Shown in pieces: positions 50,962 through 62,183 of a DNA stretch of 64,000 nt; positions within the stretch are counted from its first letter, which is position 1, and every line of letters starts with the position of its first letter. The stretch covers positions 5,741,451 to 5,805,450 of the forward strand of contig CM036209.1 of the NCBI GenBank assembly GCA_020631735.1, written 5' to 3'. The DNA comes from Saccharum officinarum. Taxonomy: Eukaryota > Streptophyta > Magnoliopsida > Poales > Poaceae. The position numbers were made by a program, and so were the translations under genes. The notes beneath the pieces were generated by a model. That model did not search any database. It was given only the letters and a program-made list of their open reading frames with translations, and had not been told where the DNA came from.

Positions 50962-52236
50962 TCAAAACTGAGGCGCACGCTCAACCAGAATGTAATTGAA
51001 ACCCTTGATGAGAGTCTCTGCTCCGGCTTTAGTGAGCACTATTTGCAGATCCTCCATCTGCCGAGGGGTCACATCTGGAGCAAGGCGCACCTCCATGTCT
51101 ATGGGCTTCTCCAAGTCATTCCAGACCTAGATCGCCCTCTTGGCCTCCTCTCTTGTACTGATGGTTACGTTGGGGTGGTGCACTTGGCCGGCATTCGCAG
51201 AGCCACGACGAGGCCGCCTCAGCGATGCCGATGAACATATTCACCATCTTGATTGCGTTCGCTGTGCTGACCAGAGCGCTGGTGTGAGGGAGGCCTAGGG
51301 CTCCTCCAATGAGCTATACCGCGCCGGGTAGTTTGTCGGCGTACTTCCTCCCCTTCTGGACCAAACTCATCGCAATCATTCCCACATGTTTTCTGTCCTG
51401 CACTGCGCTGTTCAGGGTCTCCATCCACCTCCTCTTGGGTGTGTACCTTACAGACGGCACACGACAGAATCCAGGCATGCACAACTCTCGATGTCACACA
51501 ACAACTGCACCCTCCGTAGAACCATCTCTGCCGGCGTCACCTCCACATAGAATGAGGACAACATACCATCTCTAGGACAGCGCACGACGAGGACGATCTA
51601 GGTCATTCTGTAGGGGTCGACAGGTCCGACGCTCCGAACTCCTCGCAGCGATAATAGGCGCTCGTCGCAGTCGAAGACCTTGTCGGACAACGACCACAGC
51701 CCAACCATCATTCCTTCAGGAACCTCGTACATGATCCTTCCCTCACTTGAGTCGATGGTCGCGTTGACCTCTCCTCCTCTGCCGCCCTCATCAGCATCGG
51801 GCAATTCAATGAAGTGCAACTCCGTTAGCCGCAGGTGGAACAGGAGCAACCCCCGACGTAGGTCGATGAACACGAGCCGAGAGTCACAGTGGACGTTGTG
51901 GTCGTGTGACATGATGGACCTGGCGCGGAAGCCGTGCCAGCGGTCGTCGTCAGCCACCTCCCTGATGGCCCATGCGTTGTCGTCGCTCGAGAAGCATAAG
52001 GCGGCGGCGATGGATGGTCTGGATGGCGGTGACATTTGCTGTTGCATGACATAGTAGCCGTTGCCGCCGGTGTTCGCAACTTGATCTAAGATGATTCCGG
52101 GTAGGATCGGTTGTCGAGATGGCGTGGCTGAGCTATAGTGGCAACAGGCGCTCGTCCCAGGAGAATACCTCGTCGGAGTGGAGGTTGAAGTGGGGATGCC
52201 AGCGTAGATCCTCCTCGGACAGAATATATGCTTCAT
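50962..52236 (-). pseudogene. Single-exon pseudogene of an unrecognised plant protein family
   Basis: From the ATG at 52236 a frame of 212 codons runs to a TAG at 51598-51600. The same frame then continues coherently (PAEMVLRRVQLLCDIES) to a frameshift near 51440, after which another frame reads KRRWMETLNSAVQDRKHVGM, LGLPHTSALVSTANAIKMVN and KPIDMEVRLAPDVTPRQMED. It ends QF-stop at 50962, with two more TAGs at 51314-51316 and 51127-51129. About 425 codons in total. The LVFIDLRRGLLLFHL and EGRIMYEVPEG blocks faintly resemble grass DUF1618-type proteins, but I am not sure. The coherent reading across the breaks shows that it was a protein-coding gene. No introns were seen. Confidence 0.6.
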
Positions 52237-53488
52237 CCTATTATTGTTATTTAATCAAAATTTTAGTTGCAACCAACAATACTCTATAAATTTGAAATTA
52301 CACTGTCGCATTTTGAATATGTTAGAATTTGTCGATAAGTTTGCGTGACACAAAATTGATATTATTATATATATTCGCATTCAACTAACACCCAACAATA
52401 ATTTAAGTAATGGAATTGTCTCATGATCAATTACAGTAGCCATGATGAAGTTGGGATAAGGGGCCCCGAATAGGTTAGAGAGGAGATGGATAGGTGGAGA
52501 AGGCTCTACAGAGAAGCCTCGGTGGAGAAGGCTTGGCGGAGAGAGATCCCAACTAAGGTTTGAACACAAGTGGAAATGATAGAGGTCAAGCGATTCCCTT
52601 GCCCTCATGCCCTTGGGTACTTATATAGACAATGTTATTTACACATGGCCCTCTGTGGGGTTGGATTTCACATGACACCAACCTAGCTACTAGTTGGGCC
52701 TCTTTTAGGAGAGACTTGGCCCATATGCCTCATGGGTTCCCCAATAGTAGCCCCTTAGCTACTAGGCTATGGCCTACTAGACTTAGTAGATGCTCATACT
52801 AGTAGAGGCACAAATACAACTCGAACCCTGGTTGTGAGGATCACCCTTCATGACCTATGCATGTATGCGTCACTAAAAACTCCATCCCAAAAACCCTATG
52901 TGAAAAAGGGCATGGAAAAAAGAGCACATGCATGATTATAGTCTATACAAGTCCTAACTCCCAAAGCTTCTAACTCCAAGTGCTTTGATGTTGATTTTCT
53001 CAACATCTTCATCTTTGGGATTCAACTCCCTCGATCGCTTCTATGACTTGGCTTGTTGGCTTTGCTTGGCACACACATCTCTACCTCCGGAACCTTCTCA
53101 CCGGTGTGCATGCAAAGGACCTAATACTGGTTGGGTACTGTGTGAAGGATGGCAATGGTACCATGAAGGCTATAGTAGCTAATCATTCCAATGTGCTTGC
53201 AAAGGCCATTTGGGTGCCTAAGCATGTACAAAGAAAATACCTGGTGAAGACCTGCCTTTATCAGGCACCAGGTGAATATCTGGAATTAATGACTAAAGTA
53301 CAATAGGAATAAAGAGCCAAAGATATGCCAGGTACAAAGAAATCTATCAGTCCTACTATGACTTCAAAACGTATCTAAGTAATAAACCTTGGCCAACAAC
53401 CAAGATTTATTACATCGTACTAGTAGTAGACTATAAAACCCAGCGCCCTCCCCCAGCAATAGCTTCAGTCGGTACATTATCGTATCCC
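52237..53488. other. Intergenic / retroelement-like sequence without a supported gene
   Basis: Includes a block rich in ctagtaggcc / ccttagctac words (52690-52830), in the style of grass LTR sequence, and an 87-codon frame at 53043-53306 that I cannot assign. The end of this stretch (about 53330-53488) appears continuous with the sequence right of the solo LTR at 57735 onwards, because the LTR inserted between them. Confidence 0.4.
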
Positions 53489-53493
53489 TAACT

Positions 53494-56400
53494 TGTCACC
53501 GAACCTCCTAATTATGATGGCCCATATGTACCTGTCATTGTCTTAATGACCTCTGTCAGCCGTACTTATATTCCTCATAACCTAAAAGGCTTGATTTTCT
53601 CCGAACAGGATCCAATTACAGGAGTATTGCAATATTACAACAGTTTATTTCAAATACCATCAGAGTAAAGTAGCGGAAGTCTTACAATAACTTAAGTTTA
53701 CAAACCACAGTTTCCAAATTTCAAACCTTAAGTAGCATTATTACAAACCAGTAGTAGGGAAGTATCGATAGTAACTTTATTACAACACCCAAATGAGATG
53801 CCTTGCCTAGAGGCCACACAGCCTACTCGTCGCCACTTTCTTCAACCACAACAATCATGCAAGAAGGTTCAAAGCAGACTTGTTCATGAACCGCACCTAC
53901 AACAAGGGGTTTAACAAATCCTGAGTACAGAGAGTACTCAACAAGACTTACCCGACTAAGAAAAAGACTCCAAGGGCATGCTAGCTTTAGGGAATCAAGG
54001 TATGAGTATTCAAGAATCAAAATTTCTTTTGCAGAAAAGCTTACTAAAGTAAGTCCTTACCTTCAATATTTTATTTTTATCATTGATGGTTCACTAACCA
54101 ATTCTAAGTGATCCTAATCTAGATCAAAGTAATTCTCACCAAGATCTTTCTTATTCTTTCTTCCAATTCTATTTCTTAACTACGATGTTGGTGCAAGGCC
54201 AAGACTCCATTCTCGTGGAGTAACGATGATTCGAACCGCTTGGTTTTCCTAGCTGGGGCTTCCTAACCACACAACATATGTAGAACTGAATCTTGCATAT
54301 ATCAACTCTTACCCGAGTAACCCAAAACCAGAACGTGTCCATCGCCACCCGAGAGCACAGTACTCCTCGAACCCGGCCCAATTCTAGCCCCGAGGGTACA
54401 CGCTACTCTCGCCATATCTCCACTCCCAGTGCGAGGTTAGACGTTCTCGTGATGGAGTAGCCGAAGTAAGGCTTACCCAACATGGGTACATGGCTAGTAC
54501 TAATAAAAACTCCATGACACAAGGGCCAACAACGTATGGTTCTTAACTGATAAGGCGGAAACACTACATTAAGACTCCTTTCCCAATGCAAGTTAGCAGT
54601 GGCCAAACCACCCGCCCGATCTTTCAAATTCATTCTCATATTTCAATATTCATCAAGTATGCCATCATGGCCATGTAAACATTTCATTTAAAAAGCTTAA
54701 CTCATTAAGCATAGCGAAGCATACTACGCATTTTCAGTAAAACAGGTATCAAGGGTGATATCGCAATAATCAAGGATGACAATGCAACAATTGGTTTATC
54801 ACTCAACTCCTAATTACTTAATGCAGTAAACCATAGTATAATGATAAAGATTTATAAAACTCAAGGAAAGGTTTAAATGCACCGGGGCTTGCCTTGCTCT
54901 GACGAGACGACTAGCTCGGGCTCAACAACTCTGATGTCCGAACTAGAACCCACCGGTGACTACTCTTCTCCGGAGGCTTGCTCAACCACGTCGACTTTCT
55001 CGAAAGCGGGAACTACACGACATATGACATGTTTCAATATGATGCGATGATAAACATGATGCTTAATGATGACATGCCATGGTTAACAACTTGAGTACAA
55101 CTTTCCTTCACGGTACAGTTGCAAAACAATAAAACCTACTAACTAACAACGATTACTTAAGCAACACTAACGCTTCTTAAAGAACATGCTACTAACGAGC
55201 TCAACCAAATAATTAAGGTGCCAAGGATCACCAAGAATTAGCGACCCAAGGTCATCACTCAATCAAAAGGGCACACAACACTTAAAGTTATGAATTTAAC
55301 ATTTATTTAAACACTTAATTAATTAAGGCATAAATTAATAATAAATCAAACTTCATCTAATTGAGGTTAAACTTTTTCTATAGATTAATCATGGCCTAAA
55401 ACAGTGTCAAAACAAATTTCATGATTTTTGGATTAATATTCTAATTTCTAAAATTCTTAGAAGTTGCATTTAATATTTAATTGAGCTAATTAAATAACTT
55501 GAAAAAAGTAATCAAAATTGGCATTTGATATTTTTCCAAATTAGTTTACACCTTGAAAAGCTTACTAAAAAATTTTACTATTTTTGGAGCTCTACAAAAA
55601 TTCTATTGAAATAAACAAAAACTAATACTATTCACATTTTTGAAAAAGAAAAACAAAAACCGCCGCTCGGGCTGCTTCTCCTCTTCCCCTCTGGCTCGGC
55701 CCGGCTACGCGCGGCCCAGCATCACACGCTCGCTCCCTCGCGCGCGGCCCAGCAAAGCCCGGCCCAATTCCCCTTCTTCCTCCGTTCACCTCTCCCCCTC
55801 TGCTTTCTCCCGCGGCTAGCCATGGCGGCACGACGGCCGGCCGGTGGCCGTGATGCCGACGATGAAGCTCCAACTAAGCTACCATGAGCATCATGATCTA
55901 CACCAACTACCGCACTCCCATGAATACACCATCTTCCCGTAGACGCCATGGAAGAAACCGCACCCGACCATGGTGGCACGGTGGCCGCGGTGTCTGGCGC
56001 CCCGACGGTACAAGCCATAAACCACTAAATTGAGAGCACGGGAAGCACCAGTGGCTCACCACGAGCTTAGCTGTGCAGCTGGTAGATGCGGAGAAGCAGT
56101 GGAGATGGCTGGCCACATGAGGCGGCACGATGCCTACGGCTTTGGCGACTGCCGCTCCGATGAAAACTCCGACGTCCCGGCGTGTCTCCCTGTGCGCTAG
56201 ACAAGATGGTAAGCGCATGAGCAAGCATGAATAAACACGATGCGGGAACATGAGGTCAAAAGTGTCAACGCAGACTGTACCGGGCTGCCCACGGTGGCGG
56301 AGCTCACCCCGGATGGCGGTGGACCGAGGTTGAAGACGACGGCGCACACACGATCCCGAGCGGTAGCAACTGCGCTAGGAAGCGCAAATGATTCGCAAGG

Positions 56401-57729
56401 TGATGGCGGAGCTGATGGTGAGATGGAGAGGGCTAAGGTGGAGCAGAGAGGACGAATTTGGCCGGTAAAGCTTTGACGGTGGCGGACGAAATCGGAGAAG
56501 AAGAACGTAGACGGTGGCAGCGGTGATGGCTTTATAGAGTCCGAGAAGCTAAAGAGGAGGCAGGAGAGCGCGAGAAGCTAGAGATGATCGCCGTGGCTCA
56601 CTAGAAGGTTGTGGAACTAGCCAGCTCGACGTCGGCGGCTCACCGGCGCCCATGCCGCTCGCTGCCCTGCTCTCATTCGCCCAACACTGTAGCAGCCCCC
56701 CAAACTACAAAGCCCTAAACTGTAATTTTGAAATTACTCCCAAAATCATGTAGTGGCTAGAAAAATTCCTAAGATATGAAATCTTCAAAATTTCAAGCTC
56801 TACAAGTTTCATGTTGAAAACTTTTTCAAATTCGAATTGTATTTTGAAATTTGAATTTAAAATCAACAAGGGACACTTTTCTAGAATTTGGTAATATAGA
56901 AATTACTTTGAATTTTATATTGAAACTTCAAAAACTCCAAACACCAAAGTTGTACATCTAGCCAAGACCTACAACTTTTCTATTCAAACCACTTTCAAAT
57001 TCTGCCTCCATTTTGAAATTTGAGTTTGGGGATGAAAAGGGGTCAAATTTGAAATTTGCTTATTTTTAAAATTGCTCCACATTTTGCACTAAAACTTTGA
57101 AAACTCAAAACATGAAAGTTGTAGCCCTTAAAAAGATCTACAAACTTGGTTTTAAACTTTTTCCCAAATTTTGCTTAGATTTTGAATTATTTCAAAAGGG
57201 GTAAAATTAGGGTTTTCGGAAGAATTTCAAACTGAAACTTGTTGCTATTTTAATTGGTGATTATTAGTGATCAAACCATCACCCAAGGGCATCACTTAGT
57301 CAATCATCACAAGTTTGACCAAATGCCACTCTTGGTTGACCAATTTAACTTTTGAAAATCTTTTAATAATTCCCCAAATTTGAATTCAAATTCGAATCGG
57401 AAAACTCGCGACAAGTTTTGGATTCCAATTCAAACTCAAACTTGAAGCTCCATTTTATGAGTTGGACTTAAGTTCATACCCTACACTTGGCACTAGTGTG
57501 TAACACAGTCACACACCTCCAATTACGCAGGGCATAAACTAAGCATTTGCGGTGACATTCGAAATTAGGGTTTTCGGTTCGAGTCACACCACTGAGAAGC
57601 ACATCCAACCTAAGAATGTAAACTCGTTTTAGTTAATGCATATCATAGTTAACCTAATCATGGATGCTTTGTGGTGCAATATGATGACATGGCAGGTTAT
57701 TAAGCCACTATAACACCCAAGGTGTTACA
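53494..57729 (-). mobile_element. Solo LTR of a large gypsy-type retrotransposon, perfect 5-bp duplication
   Basis: On the minus strand it begins TGTAACACCTTGGGTGTTAT at 57729 and ends GGTGACA at 53494. The perfect duplication TAACT flanks it (53489-53493 and 57730-57734). Length 4236 bp. Blocks shared with the solo LTR at 14053-19256 (tgagtac...caagacttacccg near 53925, caccggggcttgcct near 54880, and the end word tcctaattatgatggccc against tcctaatctaatgccc) mark the same broad family, perhaps Del/Tekay-like, whose LTRs are several kb. There is no internal region, so the copy was reduced by recombination between its two LTRs. The GC-rich 55.65-56.7 kb part yields spurious open frames. Confidence 0.9.
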
Positions 57730-57734
57730 TAACT

Positions 57735-59060
57735 CCAGAAGAGCGCCAGGGGGGAAGTCAAGCCAACCAAGAGCAAGTGCACTATAGAGCAAAGCGAGAG
57801 AACCATGGAAGCCAGAGTTTCCTTAGAAACAAGAGAACAAAAGATACCGTGTGAAGACTCGTAAATACAGCAGCTCACGTAGCCCAGCGAAGGCCACGTT
57901 GAGGTTGTACACATCCTCCACATGGTGTCATACAGCCTCCATGGGGTTGTATGACCACAGTTCGACAGCAAGCAGTCAGTGTCAGAAGTTGTGGGAGGGT
58001 ATTGCATGAAGACTCGTAACATCCTCCTGCAACCGAAGACACCATCTAGTGCAACCCAGCATCAACCATGTTCAATGAGAGCACAACTGCTCCAGCATGG
58101 CCGAAGGCAACAACAAAGCAACCCAGGTGCAAGCGAAGACAACGCTTAAGAAATGCTTCATCAACCTCCGTTGCTTGCTAAAATTGCACTGTGGCCTCTG
58201 AAGAAGCATCAAAATCAAAGACCAAAACCTCCGATGAGCGCTCTAATTGTACCAAAGCCTTCGCAACAACTGCAAGATCAAATACAAGCACTTAAGCTTC
58301 TCCGCAGCGACACGCTAAAGCGTCCCTGTCAACCTCAAGCAAGCACAATGACGGAGGCCAGAGCAACAAAGCACACACTGAAGCCTCCGCAAGGCGCACA
58401 AGGTCAAAGACTAGCACCTCAACATCTCCACACGGACGCACAAGCTCAGCCTCAACATGAAACAAAGAAGAGAGGAGTGGAGGCAAGAGCAAGAAAATAA
58501 GTGCCATGTGCAGAGCCCTTCGGCCTAGGTAGCAACTGTAACCAGAATCTTCAATGAAAAAAGTGCGCAACTAAGCATTTCAACAAAAATTCATTTGAAC
58601 AAAAGTAGATATGATTACAAAAACAGCGCATTAGAAGCGCAATGATACAAAAGCCCGAAGGCAGTAGTAGAGCAAAGCACAAAAGGCGTTAAGCCTTCCA
58701 AACAACAACTACTAGGGCACGAAGGCCAGTCAAATAAATCAACATGAAACTAAGGTTGAGGCCCTCGCTAGGCTAGCGACCTAGTAAACTTCGCACGTTC
58801 ATCATCAATATCGTACTTCACGAACACAAACATGTCACAAACAGAACATCGAGGGAAAGCTTCCCGCCAATATTGCCATAGTTCAACACTAACATAAATC
58901 CCGTCTTGATACATAGTCATAGGGGTACGTCCTGCATAGCCCAGAGAAGGAAACCTGCGCAGGACAAGTTCACAATTTAGACATAAAATATACACAAAAG
59001 AGCGGGTGTTCGCAGCACATCACCTTTGACCCAACCTAACAAGCCAGCTAAAACCTAGAC
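57735..59060 (-). other. Downstream part of a large gypsy-type element, no intact gene
   Basis: Minus-strand sequence following the gag-like gene (which ends near 59065). It is rich in tgcggaggctt / cctccgcaa words (58170-58400) that give short open frames on both strands. No domain was recognised. It belongs with the element to the right. Confidence 0.4.
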
Positions 59061-59109
59061 ATTACACCTCCGAATCAGCAGGCGCAGGCGTAGGCTCCCT
59101 AGACTTCGG

Positions 59110-61296
59110 CATATATGGCCATGCAGCCCGCAGCCCATTGGCTCGGCATGAAGCCCGCTATTTTGGCCCAGCTCGAGCACAGCATGGCACAGTACTAGGT
59201 GGGCCTAGGCTGGCCTGGCCCGACATTAGGGCTGTGCCTGGGCCACTCCTTAGGCACGTCGGGTGGCACAGCCCGACCCGCTAACTTCTCTCGGCCCGGT
59301 GTAGGCCCGTATATTTTGTTGATTAATATACTCCATCCGCTACAGCACAACAGCAAAGCCTTATCACTTCACGTCTTCACCTCTCATTTATTTCTGCTAG
59401 GGTCCACAAACCTTATCACTTCACCAGTTCATCTCCAGTTCATTTCCTCCACCATGTTCTCGTCTCGCATGTCTCTCACTCTCTCTCTCTGCTCCTTTGA
59501 TTTCTCTCAGATTCGAGCAAACCTCCTCCTCTTTTCTCCGACTAGGTGCTAGATCTCTTCCCCCGCCAACCTCCATTGCTCTAGGTTGACTCATTCTTCT
59601 CCATTGGGCGCGGATCTCCGACATGGGGGTGCCGCAGCCGCTCTCCGACATGGGCACCGGCGCGCCGCCGCCATTGAAGCACACTGCGTGAGCCGCATTG
59701 CCCCCTTGACCCCGCACCTCTCCACCACCTCCATGGTCTTCTCCACGGCTTCATGCGGTCGTGCTCCCCGACGCCGTCATCACCTCCATGGCCTCGAGCG
59801 GTACCGTCCTCGACTTGTCCCCTCCCCTGCTAAAGCGGGCCTCGGGCTAGCCCGACCTCCCTGACAGGCCGTGCTTATCGGGACACCCTGGCCCAAAAAT
59901 TGGCCCAACAGGTCATGCCTGGGTTGATGGCCAGGCACGAAGCCCGGTTAGGCATGGCCCGGGAGGCACGACGTGCCGTACCGGCCTGACCCCCATCGGG
60001 CTATGCCTGGTACAGGTCTGTGCCATGCTAGGCCGGGTCGATGTTGGTATAAATTAAGGCACACAGAATAATCCGCAAGCGCACAGATATTATACCGTTG
60101 TAGTACTTCATCAAGAATAACTCAGTTTTAATATTGAACCCAAAGGAACGGAGGTGAGGATAACCAAAGCTTAACTTAACCCAACTTCACAACCAAGGTT
60201 AAATAATAGGAGCGTAGAGGAGACTGCTAAGGTCTTCTAATTCTAACTTTAGTAAGCTTTGTCTTCTATTGTTCAATTCTAGGAATATTACTAGAGAAAA
60301 CACAGGCAGAGTGTGTTTCCTATAATAACAAGGTCCTACTAGGCCTACTAACAGGAGGTGGACTACAAAGGATTCAACGAGGCTATAAGAGTCACCCTCG
60401 AGAGCTACCACCGATCCAAAAAATATGGTACATCCATGAGTAACCGAGTCTAAGCACCACACTTACACTATGAATACTACTTTAATCCAAGAGCGATAGG
60501 GATCAAAGCACTCAAAAGAGAGTCGCAAACCTAAAGAACATTATGAACACGATGTTTACTTGAATTAGAAGTCGATTACCAGAGAAATCTCAGAAGCAAG
60601 CTCATGAAGAACTTGATTCTGCTAGGGTACAAGCCGTAGAGAGAGCACCGATAGGCCAGGACTCCTCTGGACTCCTCCCTCTCACTCTATCTCTCTATCT
60701 CTAATACAAGACTAGATCCTATGGAAGACTAATCTTCTCTTGATTGCTAGCTCTAGATCCTGGTGGACATATGGAATTAGGGTTTCTGGCTTCTCAGCTC
60801 TTAGAATCTGACTTAGCTTATGCCCTGGGGGTATAGGCTGGTATATATAGCCCTGAGCATCAATCCTCAGCCCTTGGATCAAACTGACTTAAAGTAACAG
60901 CTGTGATGCATCCTAGGAGGCGGTGGAGAACCAACATAACAATGGGAGACTAACATAGAGAGCCCACAGGTCGAGCATCTTCTAGGTGGGGCTGGCTGGC
61001 CCCACATATCAGTGGGTCAAGGCCTGCCTCGGTGGAGAGCCTCCTGGAGTCCTCTAGAGTCTTTCCACGCAATTCTCACGGCGGAATTCTACAATTTCTT
61101 TTGACGAATAGGTCCCCCTTGGTGGTTTCCTAATTGAATCCTGTTGGAAACACAGATTTACCAAAACTCATGAAATTTATTAGTTTAAACCCCTAAGTCT
61201 ATGTTGGTGATCCATTTTAGTCATTTATGTGAGGTAAGTTGACGGTTTCTGATGAATGTTAACTACCGTCAACAACCGGCCCATTGGACATCTATA
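59110..61296. mobile_element. hAT-like non-autonomous element inserted in the gag-like gene
   Basis: The ends catatatggcc (left) and the inverse of ggacatctata (right) align over 11 bp with three mismatches. They are flanked by near-identical 8-bp direct repeats gacttcgg (59102-59109) and gacttcga (61297-61304), the hAT size. Removing the element and one repeat restores the reading frame through EVSK-SREP to a stop. Its interior (59180-59310 and 59830-60040) is dense in ggcccg / cgggcc words in both orientations, and a GC-rich middle (59540-59870) encodes nothing recognisable. It was later invaded by an LTR at 60042-61274. Confidence 0.75.
60042..61274 (+). mobile_element. Gypsy-type solo LTR (about 1.2 kb) nested in the hAT-like element
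   Basis: Begins TGTTGGTATAAATTAAGGC and ends CTACCGTCAACA, giving the matching termini TGTTG...CAACA. The start (with aataatccgcaagcgcacag and ttgaacccaaaggaacggag) is of a style common in grass gypsy LTRs. A clean 5-bp duplication was not found (left gtcga, right accgg), so the limits may be off by a few bases or the flanks have changed. No internal coding region. Confidence 0.65.
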
Positions 61297-61889
61297 GACT
61301 TCGAGACCTCAACAGCAGGGGAGGGAGCCTTTGGAGCCGGCGTATCTATAGCCCAGGAAGATTGTGCCCCAGCAGTACCATGCGTAGCCTCCGCCTTTTG
61401 CAACTCTTGCAAAACAACACAAAGCTTATAAACACAAGCAAAGAACACACAACTTGAAGAAAACGTACCAGGCTACAAAAAACAAACCGCAGCACGGCGT
61501 GCCTTTGCCATCGAATGAGCCTCCGCCTGGCCAAACTTCACCTAGAATGACTTCATAAAGTGATGAATGGATCTTTTTATGCCACGGGAAGTCACTCCAA
61601 GCTCAGTCAGACCCTCAAGGTCTTTTTCCTGTACGCGTTCGACGTGCTAGTAGGCGTCCTGCATTAACATCTTGGAAAGGTTGGTGGCAGAGGCCAGGGC
61701 TCCAAAGTCGACAGCGCCTCCAACGAAGTCACAGAGCTTTAGGAAGTTGGCCTTCATCCAGGAAAAGATGTTGAGTGCCAAAGGCTTGGAGGGCAGCGAA
61801 GACGTAGAGCCCCCGAATCGTTCGAGGGCACCCACATAGAGCTCAGTTATGGCCAATCCAACATCTCTGGCATCCTCAAGGTGCTTAGT

Positions 61890-62183
61890 CTATAGGTCCA
61901 CTTGCGCCTTCAAGGCAGCACTGGACTCCCTCTCGGCGTCCACCTCCTTGTGAAGGTTATTAGCCGTCTCAGTAGCTTTTAGGGCACGTTCAACAACCAA
62001 TTGCTCGGCAGCCTTCGTGCCATCCACCTCCTTGTTTAGCAAATCAACCTTCTTCTGTAGCTCCTCCAACTTGGCTTGGGCAGTGCGGAGGCCACCAACC
62101 TCCCCTGCAAGTCGGGTCTTCTCGACCTCAAGAGTATCCACCTCCTTCTTTAGGGCCTCGATGGCCAGGTTGCGGTCGACCAC
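61890..62183 (-). pseudogene. Coiled-coil segment of the gag-like gene
   Basis: 98 codons rich in Leu, Glu, Lys and Ala with a heptad pattern (LEVEKTRLAGEVGGLRTAQA, LEELQKKVDLLNKEVD). It predicts a long amphipathic coiled coil with no membrane segment. A TAG at 61890-61892 ends the frame, but the same frame continues past it (TKHLEDARDVGLAITELYVG) to another TAG at 61647-61649, then on to a third at 61542-61544. It is part of the gene at 59065-64000. Confidence 0.7.

Noticed and set aside
53043..53306. 87-codon plus-strand frame
   Set aside because: Reads somewhat like protein (DLILVGYCVKDGNG) and may be a retroelement scrap, but I recognise no domain and found no neighbouring pol sequence, so I do not call it.
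58153..58570. Overlapping open frames on both strands
   Set aside because: Built from repeated cctccg/gaagc words in the non-coding part of the gypsy-type element.
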